NCBI GenBank assembly: GCA_012271025.1
Contig: JAAXHF010000673.1
Span: forward strand, 1 to 12,658
From: Deltaproteobacteria bacterium
Lineage (GTDB): Bacteria; Desulfobacterota_B; Binatia; Bin18
Reading direction: 5' to 3'
Length of the DNA stretch: 12,658 bases
Below are positions 1 through 5,348 of the stretch, piece after piece (the stretch's first letter is position 1; every line of letters starts with the position of its first letter). The notes beneath the pieces are model-generated. The model ran no database searches. It saw nothing but the letters and a program-made list of their open reading frames with translations, and had not been told where the DNA came from. The translations under genes were made by a program, and so were the position numbers.

Positions 1-50
1 AACAGCCCGAAGAACCCGTCGATATCACCGCGTACAATCCGCATAGGCAT
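1..50 (-). CDS. N-terminal start of a minus-strand gene, possibly an NCS2-type permease (partial)
   Basis: Read on the minus strand from an ATG at 50, the window edge encodes MPMRIVRGDIDGFFGL with no stop, preceded by an AAAGGGG purine run at a short spacing. The RGDIDGFFGL stretch resembles, from memory, the extreme N terminus of some xanthine/uracil-type (NCS2/AGZA) permeases, where it precedes the first membrane helix. Only 16 codons are visible, so the family is a guess. The gene is divergent from the toxin-antitoxin pair, and the 99 bases between the two starts must carry both control regions. A second in-frame ATG at 44 is an alternative start. Confidence 0.4.
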   Translation of the reverse strand, partial: MPMRIVRGDIDGFFGL

Positions 51-113
51 GCGCCCCTTTGTAGGGATATTTGCGGCATTTTTCCAGACTCCACATTGAT
101 TGCCCGGAGCGTG

Positions 114-142
114 TTGCTCCAGGGTATAACCACGGTTATACT
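114..142 (+). promoter_or_regulatory. Promoter of the toxin-antitoxin operon
   Basis: A -35-like TTGCTC (114-119) and a -10-like TATACT (137-142) are separated by 17 bases. The expected transcription start, about seven bases after the -10, falls at or next to the antitoxin ATG at 150. That would make the mRNA leaderless or nearly so, in line with the lack of a recognisable Shine-Dalgarno sequence before 150. This is read by eye from consensus matching. Confidence 0.6.
124..141. promoter_or_regulatory. Operator palindrome for autoregulation of the toxin-antitoxin pair
   Basis: A perfect 8-base inverted repeat, GTATAACC (124-131) and GGTTATAC (134-141), is separated by two bases. It fills the spacer and covers nearly all of the -10 element of the promoter, eight bases before the antitoxin ATG. 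Ribbon-helix-helix antitoxins typically bind such short palindromes and repress their own operon, more tightly with toxin bound. The repeat is seen directly; its role as operator is inferred from position and family behaviour. Confidence 0.7.
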
Positions 143-149
143 ACGGCAT

Positions 150-392
150 ATGAAGACGGCGATTTCGATTCCTGACGATATTTTTCTGGCCGCTGAACAG
201 TTGGCTAAACGCATTGGCTCTTCTCGCAGCGAACTGTACACCACAGCTCTGGCCGCGTATCTCAAAGACCATCAGCATCAGGGCGTGACCGAGCGCTTAA
301 ACGCCGTCTACGCCCAGGCAGAAGAGTTGTCGGCGCTTGACCCGGTGTACCACGCCTTCCAAGTGCTGTCCCTGTCGCGGGAAGACTGGTAA
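150..392 (+). CDS. Ribbon-helix-helix antitoxin, MazE-like
   Basis: An 80-residue protein whose first forty residues read as a ribbon-helix-helix DNA-binding domain: a beta strand KTAISIPDDIF, a helix, a turn at GSSRSE and a second helix through about residue 38. The acidic, tryptophan-ending C-terminal half (ending LSREDW) is the expected toxin-neutralising segment. The ATG at 150 is chosen because the domain starts directly after it. The upstream in-frame ATG at 96 would add 18 residues that read through the promoter and operator. The gene overlaps the toxin gene by one base (TAATG), a typical coupled arrangement. Base composition is lower in GC than downstream genes (30 of 60 G/C at 181-240 against 42 of 60 at 1141-1200 in pgk), consistent with transfer. 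Confidence 0.8.
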   Translation: MKTAISIPDDIFLAAEQLAKRIGSSRSELYTTALAAYLKDHQHQGVTERLNAVYAQAEELSALDPVYHAFQVLSLSREDW

Positions 393-730
393 TGCGACGG
401 GGGGAGATCTGGTGGGCCTCTCTTCCTGAACCGAGCGGCTCAATGCCTGGTTACCGCCGGCCTGTTGTGCTTATCCAATCTGACGTTTTTACCGCTAGTC
501 GCATTCGGACCGTCCTGGCCGCCACCCTGACTTCAAACCTGAGACTCGCCCAGGCTCCCGGCAATGTCCTGCTGCCCAAAGAGCACACCGGGCTTCAGAG
601 GGATGCAGTCCTGAATGTGTCTCAGCTCATCACCCTCGACAAGGCATTGCTGACCGAACGGATAGGCAAACTGAGACCCAGGCATCTGCGGGAGCTGGAG
701 GCAGGCTTGCGTCTTGTTCTTGCGCTATGA
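392..730 (+). CDS. MazF/PemK-family endoribonuclease toxin
   Basis: A 112-residue protein of normal MazF length. It has the N-terminal RRGEIWWASL strand, the RRPVVLIQSDVF strand with the conserved arginine-proline, a TLTSN segment where MazF enzymes carry their catalytic threonine/serine, and the C-terminal DAVLNVSQLITLDK and ERIGKL motifs. MazF toxins are SH3-like-fold ribonucleases that cut mRNA at short sequence motifs and arrest growth until the antitoxin neutralises them. The cleavage motif cannot be read from sequence. Its ATG overlaps the antitoxin stop codon by one base. Phosphoglycerate kinase starts 18 bases downstream on the same strand, so read-through into pgk is likely. All landmark residues appear intact, suggesting an active toxin. 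Confidence 0.9.
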   Translation: MRRGEIWWASLPEPSGSMPGYRRPVVLIQSDVFTASRIRTVLAATLTSNLRLAQAPGNVLLPKEHTGLQRDAVLNVSQLITLDKALLTERIGKLRPRHLRELEAGLRLVLAL

Positions 731-748
731 CACACGAGGAGCAACCGT

Positions 749-1924
749 ATGCAGAAAAAGTCCATACGCGACCTTGACCTCGACGGCAAACGCGTCCTGG
801 TGCGGGTCGATTTCAACGTCCCCCTGGACAACGCCAAGGTCAGCGATGACACCCGTATCCGGGCTGCCCTGCCGACCCTGAACTATCTCATCGAGCGCGG
901 CGCCAAGCTGATCCTGTGTTCCCATCTGGGACGGCCAAAAGGCCGCCCGAGCCCGGTCTACAGCCTGCGGCCCGCAGCTGAGCGGCTGAGCCAGTTGATC
1001 CGACGGCCGGTCCGGATGGCGGCTGACTGTGTCGGTCCGGCGGTCCGAGAGCAGGCTGCGGCCTTGCAAACAGGTCAGCTGCTGCTGCTCGAAAACCTGC
1101 GTTTCCATCCCCAGGAAGAGGCCAATGAGGCGGCCTTCTGCCGGGAGTTGGCCGGGCTGGCCGAGGTGTATGTGAACGACGCCTTTGGCTCGGCCCACCG
1201 GGCTCACGCCTCAACGGCCGGGGTGGCGGCCCTGCTGCCGGCGGTGGCCGGCTTCCTGATGGAACGCGAGCTGAATTTTCTCGGCAAGGCCCTGACCAAC
1301 CCCGACCGGCCTTTTGTCGCCATCCTGGGCGGGGCAAAGGTGTCGGACAAGATCGGGGTGATCGAGCGGCTGCTCAGTATGGTTGATCGCCTCCTGATCG
1401 GCGGGGGAATGGCCAATACCTTTCTCAAAGCCCAGGGCCGGGCGGCCGGGCAGTCGCTGCTCGAAGCCGAGACGCTCGACCTCGCCGGCAGGCTGCTGCA
1501 ACAGGCTGGCGACCGCCTGCTGCTGCCCGAGGACGTGTGCATTGCCGACCGCTTCGACGCCGAGGCGCAAACTCGGATCGTCGGGGTTGATGCCGTGCCC
1601 GACGAGTGGCGCATTCTGGACATCGGCCCCCAGACCATCGCCCGCTTTAGCGCCAGCCTGCAAAACGCCCGGACCGTGATCTGGAACGGCCCCATGGGCG
1701 TGTTTGAGCTGCCGCCGTTTGCGGTCGGCACGTTTGCCATGGCGCGGGCGCTGGCCGAGCTGCCGCAGGCAAGGACGATTATTGGCGGCGGGGATTCCGC
1801 GGCTGCGGTCGAGCAGTCCGGTCTTGCCGACCGGATGACGCATATCTCAACCGGCGGCGGGGCCTCGCTGGAGTTCCTGGAGGGCAAACAGCTGCCCGGC
1901 GTAGCCGCCCTGCACGATGCCTAG
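749..1924 (+). CDS. pgk: Phosphoglycerate kinase
   Basis: A 391-residue cytoplasmic enzyme interconverting 1,3-bisphosphoglycerate and ADP with 3-phosphoglycerate and ATP in glycolysis/gluconeogenesis. Family landmarks appear in order: RVDFNVPL (residues 19-26), SHLGRPKG (58-65, substrate-binding basic patch), [31 protein letters not shown], and the nucleotide-binding [10 protein letters not shown] (from residue 346) followed by [20 protein letters not shown]. Length is normal. A good ribosome binding site, GAGGAG at 736-741, sits seven bases before the ATG. Unusually, no gap or tpiA gene flanks it; the gene directly upstream is a MazF toxin. It converges on the ATPase gene with only 8 bases between stop codons. 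Confidence 0.97.
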   Translation: MQKKSIRDLDLDGKRVLVRVDFNVPLDNAKVSDDTRIRAALPTLNYLIERGAKLILCSHLGRPKGRPSPVYSLRPAAERLSQLIRRPVRMAADCVGPAVREQAAALQTGQLLLLENLRFHPQEEANEAAFCRELAGLAEVYVNDAFGSAHRAHASTAGVAALLPAVAGFLMERELNFLGKALTNPDRPFVAILGGAKVSDKIGVIERLLSMVDRLLIGGGMANTFLKAQGRAAGQSLLEAETLDLAGRLLQQAGDRLLLPEDVCIADRFDAEAQTRIVGVDAVPDEWRILDIGPQTIARFSASLQNARTVIWNGPMGVFELPPFAVGTFAMARALAELPQARTIIGGGDSAAAVEQSGLADRMTHISTGGGASLEFLEGKQLPGVAALHDA

Positions 1925-1932
1925 GGGTCGGT

Positions 1933-3648
1933 TCAGCCCGTCTCTTTCGATTGGGGCATCAGACGCAAACTGCGCAATCGGTTGAGGGCGGCGGCAATCT
2001 CAAAACGCCGCGCCCGAGCCCGGTCGCCAAAGCCGGGCTGGGTCAGGGCTTCCAGGCCGTCGTGCTCAACGCGGGTCTCGATCAGCTCAATGATGTCGGC
2101 CAGGCTACGCCGGCCGTCACACAGCCCGCGGGCGCAGGCCAGCAGGATATCCCCGATCATCCGACACTGGGCCGGGTCAACCAGTTGAGCCAGCAGCGAG
2201 ACCTCGATCTCTTCAGTCCCGAACTCGATGGTGCGGGTTTTCACGCCGCGCACCCGCTCGGCCCTTCTGCCCCGGCTGGGGTCGAGGCTGCGCGGGTCGG
2301 GCAACCGGTCCGCAGCCGGCGGCCAGCTCCCAGCTGACTGCGGACCAGCCTGGGGCAGGGCGGCGGCAATGTCTTTGGCCCGAGCCGTGACATCATGGGG
2401 CCGATACTCGTCCAGGTGAATCACCCAGTCCGCCACGTCGAGGTAGTCGCCGGCCCCACCCACGACCAGAATCGAAGACACCCCACGCTCTTCCCACAGC
2501 TGGCGAACGCGGTCGAGATAGGGCGTAATCGGCTCTTTGTCATCCGGCACCAGACGCCGCATCCGGGCGTCCCGAATCATGAAATTGGTGGCCGCCGTAT
2601 CCTCGTCAATCAACAGCGCGGTCGCACCGACCTCCAGGGCTTCGACAATCGCTGCGGCCTGCGAGGTGCTGCCCGAGGCGTCGTCGGTGTCAAACCGGTC
2701 GGTTCGGCGCCCGAGCGGCAGGGCGGTGATGAACGGCCGCAGATCGACCCCCCGAACAGCACGCCCGTCCTCGGCCCGAATGCTCACCGCCCCCGGCACG
2801 CTCACGCAGCGCTCCCGCCCGTCACCCGGAATGTGGTCGTACACCCCTTGGGCCAGGGCTGCCAGCAGGGTCGATTTGCCGTGATAGCCGCCGCCGGCGA
2901 TCAGCGTCACCCCGGCCCGGACGCCCAGCCCGCGCAGCAGGCCGGCGTGGGGGGCTTCAAGCTCACAGGTCAGGGCCGGCGGCACCTCGAGCGGAATCGC
3001 TCCGTCGAGCGGTCTATCGTCCGCTCCGCTGTGGCGGGGCAGGCTGCTGCCCTCGGCGACAAAGGCGACCAGACCGTGGGCGCTGAGCTGCCGGCGCAGG
3101 GCCAGCTGGTCTTCAACCGTCTGCACATGTCTGGCGAGCTGGGGGCGGTCGAGGCGCGTCAGCACACGGTCGAGCGCCTGTGGCAGGCGGCCGGTCAACA
3201 GGGCGGCGGCCTCGCGTCCCAGAATCCGGCGTCCGGCTGCGGGCAGACCGGCAGTCAGGCGCAAGCGCAGGACACCGTCCTGGCCGAGCCTGACTGCGGT
3301 GCGCTCCAGCACGTGCTGGCCGACGGGCAGGATGTCGAGCAGGCCGCTCTTGCCGCTACCCGTTTTGCGGCGCGCGCCGGCCAACTCCCGAATGATCGCC
3401 CGGTGGATAAAATCGGCCGTCGCGCGTCTGGCCTCGGGGCTGCGGCAGGCCCACTCGGGCAGGCCGGGAGCCGGGATATCGACGCGCAGACGGCTCGGTG
3501 CGGCAAACGGGTCGCCCTGCACGTGCTCGAACCTCAGCCGCAACGCGCCCAGCCCATACGTCCGTCCCCGTAGATCCTTGTAAAAACCGTACGGTCGCCC
3601 GTCCAGACGACTCAGCTCACCCGCTAAATCAGACCCCAGGTCCGCCAT
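1933..3648 (-). CDS. ABC-class P-loop ATPase of the PF09818 type, function unknown
   Basis: A 571-residue protein matching, from memory, the predicted 'ATPase of the ABC class' family. Recognisable parts are an N-terminal domain (LDGRPYGFYKDLRG, then FEHVQGDPFAAPSRLRV), a Walker A loop GGGYHGKST at residues 252-260 with Lys258, a DDASGSTSQAA signature-like segment, and a Walker B-like LLIDEDTAATNFMIRD followed by EPITPYLDRV and SILVVGGAGDYLDVAD. No membrane segments are seen, so it is not a transporter subunit as it stands. The trypanosome RNA-editing factor MRB1590 has this fold, which hints at nucleic acid binding, but the bacterial role is unknown. A GGAGG sequence (complement of 3655-3659) lies seven bases before the ATG. 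No partner gene is evident. Confidence 0.88.
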   Translation of the reverse strand: MADLGSDLAGELSRLDGRPYGFYKDLRGRTYGLGALRLRFEHVQGDPFAAPSRLRVDIPAPGLPEWACRSPEARRATADFIHRAIIRELAGARRKTGSGKSGLLDILPVGQHVLERTAVRLGQDGVLRLRLTAGLPAAGRRILGREAAALLTGRLPQALDRVLTRLDRPQLARHVQTVEDQLALRRQLSAHGLVAFVAEGSSLPRHSGADDRPLDGAIPLEVPPALTCELEAPHAGLLRGLGVRAGVTLIAGGGYHGKSTLLAALAQGVYDHIPGDGRERCVSVPGAVSIRAEDGRAVRGVDLRPFITALPLGRRTDRFDTDDASGSTSQAAAIVEALEVGATALLIDEDTAATNFMIRDARMRRLVPDDKEPITPYLDRVRQLWEERGVSSILVVGGAGDYLDVADWVIHLDEYRPHDVTARAKDIAAALPQAGPQSAGSWPPAADRLPDPRSLDPSRGRRAERVRGVKTRTIEFGTEEIEVSLLAQLVDPAQCRMIGDILLACARGLCDGRRSLADIIELIETRVEHDGLEALTQPGFGDRARARRFEIAAALNRLRSLRLMPQSKETG

Positions 3649-3708
3649 CTTCCGCCTCCGACTTGCCCCTGTCTGTCTTTACCGCGCGGGGACTGTACGG
3701 ACCCGCGC

Positions 3709-3736
3709 TTGCGCTTTGCAACACAATTCTTATGAT
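3709..3736 (+). promoter_or_regulatory. Plus-strand promoter candidate for the 76-residue protein gene
   Basis: TTGCGC (3709-3714) and TATGAT (3731-3736, five of six matches to the -10 consensus) are 16 bases apart in a locally AT-richer patch. The start of transcription would lie near 3743, giving a leader of about 250 bases ahead of the ATG at 3991. This is an assignment by eye. Confidence 0.45.
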
Positions 3737-3766
3737 GTGGGGAGTTCAGCGATGAGAGGAGTTGTG

Positions 3767-3928
3767 ATGTCCGAATCCGACCAACCGCACTCTGGACAGG
3801 AAGAACCGGACGACCCGGCCGAGACGGTCGTGGCCTTGCCACGCATCGCTCTCAGGCTCCGAGGGACGGCCTTGGGCCAGCCCCGGTTCGGGTCCCACGT
3901 GTTCGTTCCATCGGTTCTCACCCGCTGA
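3767..3928 (+). CDS. Possible 53-codon short reading frame in the leader
   Basis: An open frame of 53 codons starts MSESDQPHSGQEEPDDPAET and ends in a basic, valine- and leucine-containing tail, with AGGAG at 3757-3761 five bases before the ATG. A second in-frame ATG at 3752 has GGGGAG at 3739-3744 before it, but the proposed transcription start near 3743 would remove that site, favouring 3767. The product resembles no family known to me. The stop at 3926-3928 lies 15 bases before the hairpin that covers the next gene's ribosome binding site, so the frame could be a leader peptide. It could equally be chance in GC-rich DNA. Confidence 0.25.
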   Translation: MSESDQPHSGQEEPDDPAETVVALPRIALRLRGTALGQPRFGSHVFVPSVLTR

Positions 3929-3943
3929 TAGCAGGCCAACTCG

Positions 3944-3990
3944 GAATTCCTTCTCCGTGGCCGTATCGGCGGCACAACTGGAGGGAATTC
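3944..3990 (+). promoter_or_regulatory. Hairpin sequestering the ribosome binding site of the 76-residue protein gene
   Basis: GAATTCC (3944-3950) plus CTCC (3953-3956) can pair with GGAG (3980-3983) plus GGAATTC (3984-3990). This gives an 11-base-pair stem with a two-base TT bulge. The right arm contains the whole GGAGGG ribosome binding site and stops at the base before the ATG at 3991. The 23-base loop holds a smaller stem, GCCG-TAT-CGGC (3960-3970). The pairing is visible in the sequence; a role in translational control is inferred. Confidence 0.5.
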
Positions 3991-4221
3991 ATGGCCAAAC
4001 CCGATTCAGGCTTCAAATATCGCATCGGACAGTGTGTCACCCCGAAGCCGCCGGCAGGGCGCTTCGAGGTGGTCTCACAGCTGCTGCAAGCGACCCCCAA
4101 CGGTCCGCAGCGTTTTTACTATCTGCGCCGCACCGAGCAGTCCGACCGGGGATCAGCCGCTTCATCGCCCACCTTGCGTCTGCTCGAAGAGCAGGTTGCG
4201 CCGCTTGGCCAGAAGGACTAG
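3991..4221 (+). CDS. Small conserved-looking protein of unknown function
   Basis: A 76-residue protein. GGAGGG (3980-3985) lies five bases before the ATG, which fixes the start. The core, FKYRIGQCVTPKP, GRFEVVSQLLQ, a turn, then RFYYLRRTEQ, reads as three short beta strands like a small barrel. It recalls, from memory, a loosely defined class of small proteins with a YRIGQ...FEVV...L...YYLRR...E plan, whose function I do not know. The C-terminal third (SSPTLRLLEEQVAPLGQKD) may form one helix. No signal peptide or membrane segment is visible. It is transcribed alone and converges on the M50B-like gene, 34 bases between stops. Its start region is covered by the hairpin described separately. Confidence 0.65.
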   Translation: MAKPDSGFKYRIGQCVTPKPPAGRFEVVSQLLQATPNGPQRFYYLRRTEQSDRGSAASSPTLRLLEEQVAPLGQKD

Positions 4222-4255
4222 GCCGACCCGGCGCGTCTTCTCCACAGGGGAGGCG

Positions 4256-4915
4256 CTAAGGTTGTGGCTGGGCAGGCATGCGCAGACTTCGGCGCAGACA
4301 GTACACGACCACCAGCAGGCTGATCGCCATCCACACCCCGCCCCACACCACAGTTGCCCCGCCGAACTCCTCGGCCAGCATACGCGCGTCGGAGCGCAAC
4401 TGGGAACGGGCGATGGTGTCGCTATAGATGTCCAGCGGCGCGTACAGCATGCTGGTCAGTCCGATCAGACGTAGCAAAAAGCCGTTGACGGCCGACCTGA
4501 CCCACCAGCCCGCCGCCAGCATGCCGCACCCGGCCAGACAGCCGAAGGCCAAGCCGAACAGGTTGCGGACATACACCAGCGTAATGCCGGCCACAGTCAG
4601 CCCCAGCACCACCATGATCGTCTGCTGCCGCCGGGTGCTGGTCGCCAGCAGGTAGATGACCACCCCCCAGGCCAGGGAACCGAGATACCCGGCGCTCAGA
4701 CTGAGAAAACGGTTGCCGCCGACGGCAATCACCTGTCCCCCCTGCTGGGGATCGATGGCCATGGACCGGACCGTCCCGCCGGTCGCCACAGTGACCAGGG
4801 CGTGCGACGCCTCATGAAAAAAGACCACCAGCAGCTTGAGCGGGTAGACAAGGGCGTGATGCCACAGCAGAACAATCAGCCCCAGGGAGCCGGCCAGATA
4901 GACCGCCTGTTTCAT
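4256..4915 (-). CDS. M50B-like integral membrane zinc metalloprotease
   Basis: A 219-residue hydrophobic protein with an HExxH zinc motif, HEASH (His34, Glu35, His38), inside an early membrane segment FFHEASHAL. This is followed by further hydrophobic segments (SLAWGVVIYLLAT, TIMVVLGLTVAGITLVYV, FGLAFGCLAGCGMLAAGWW) and a late APLDIYSDTI whose aspartates could supply a third zinc ligand. The layout fits the M50B-like family related to site-2 proteases, which cleave inside or near membranes; substrates are unknown. The ATG at 4915 is preferred because the protein then begins MKQAVYLAG right at the first helix. A TTG at 4951 would extend it by 12 residues and overlap ridA by 20 bases. It lies 16 bases after ridA, probably co-transcribed, though the ribosome binding site is weak. 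Confidence 0.82.
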   Translation of the reverse strand: MKQAVYLAGSLGLIVLLWHHALVYPLKLLVVFFHEASHALVTVATGGTVRSMAIDPQQGGQVIAVGGNRFLSLSAGYLGSLAWGVVIYLLATSTRRQQTIMVVLGLTVAGITLVYVRNLFGLAFGCLAGCGMLAAGWWVRSAVNGFLLRLIGLTSMLYAPLDIYSDTIARSQLRSDARMLAEEFGGATVVWGGVWMAISLLVVVYCLRRSLRMPAQPQP

Positions 4916-4931
4916 CCTGCGCCGTACCGGG

Positions 4932-5324
4932 CTAGGCGCTGAGCCGGGCAATCACCTTGATCTCGACCAGGGCGCCGGGAAACGCCAGCTCGGTAGTGCC
5001 GATCGCCGTCCAGGCCGGATAGGGCTCGTTCATATAGCGATCCTTGACCTTCATGAACGTGCCCAGGTTATCGCGCAGGCCGACATGAAAGGTCGTCATC
5101 TCGACCACGTCGTCAAACGAGACGCCGGCCGTTTCCAGGACGGCTTTGACATTCTCGAACGCCTGGGTGAACTGGGTTTCAGGATCGTCGGCAATGGCGT
5201 TATCGGCGCCGTTGCCGAGTTGGCCGGAGCAGAACAGACGATCACCGTCCTTGATCGCCGGGGCGAAATGGAAGTTCGTATAGTAGCTCTCCATACCGGC
5301 CGGAGTCACAACTTCTTTGCTCAT
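4932..5324 (-). CDS. RidA (YjgF/YER057c/UK114) family protein lacking the catalytic arginine
   Basis: A 130-residue protein covering a full RidA domain: FCSGQLG, then QFTQAFENVKAVLETAGVSFDDVVEMTTFHV, a YPAWTAIGTTELAFPGALVEIKVIA end. Typical RidA proteins are trimers that hydrolyse reactive enamine/imine intermediates, using an arginine in an EVARLP-like segment. Here that segment reads ELAFPG, so the arginine is absent by my alignment. The protein may therefore belong to a Rid subgroup with a different or unknown activity. The start is supported by a strong AAAGGAG sequence about six bases upstream of the ATG. It begins 24 bases after the GH65 stop and is followed after 16 bases by the membrane protease gene, so all are probably in one transcript. 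Confidence 0.9.
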   Translation of the reverse strand: MSKEVVTPAGMESYYTNFHFAPAIKDGDRLFCSGQLGNGADNAIADDPETQFTQAFENVKAVLETAGVSFDDVVEMTTFHVGLRDNLGTFMKVKDRYMNEPYPAWTAIGTTELAFPGALVEIKVIARLSA

Positions 5325-5348
5325 ACAGATCTCCTTTCTCGGATCGTC

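Larger units (their letters stand above)
3649..3990. other. Divergent intergenic/leader region without a firmly supported gene
   Basis: These 342 bases separate the ATPase gene (-) from the 76-residue protein gene (+). They hold a plus-strand promoter candidate at 3709-3736, a weak minus-strand promoter candidate (TTGCAA at 3721-3716, then TACAGT after 18 bases), a possible short reading frame at 3767-3928 and several GC-rich hairpins. Examples are 3810-3815 with 3826-3831, which excludes 3829-3834 with 3838-3843, and a three-way-junction-like block at 3863-3896. A larger hairpin ends at 3990. No tRNA or known riboswitch was recognised. In DNA this rich in GC, short stems also arise by chance. 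Confidence 0.5.

Noticed and set aside
1204..1887. Long minus-strand open frame opposite pgk
   Set aside because: It lies wholly within pgk, has low-complexity serine/alanine/arginine-rich sequence typical of antisense frames in GC-rich DNA, and resembles no family.
1925..1932. Terminator between the convergent pgk and ATPase genes
   Set aside because: Only 8 bases separate the stop codons and no stem with a T-run is visible there.
2395..3573. 392-codon plus-strand open frame opposite the ABC-class ATPase gene
   Set aside because: The opposite strand encodes a protein with clear Walker motifs; this frame is glutamine/glycine/alanine-rich with no recognisable domain.
3885..3895. GGTTCGGGTCC resembling a tRNA T-loop
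   Set aside because: No acceptor stem, anticodon arm or D arm could be placed around it; it lies in a GC-rich hairpin block.
3730..3975. Minus-strand 81-codon open frame in the leader region
   Set aside because: No ribosome binding site, no family resemblance, and it runs through the hairpin and promoter signals of the plus-strand gene.
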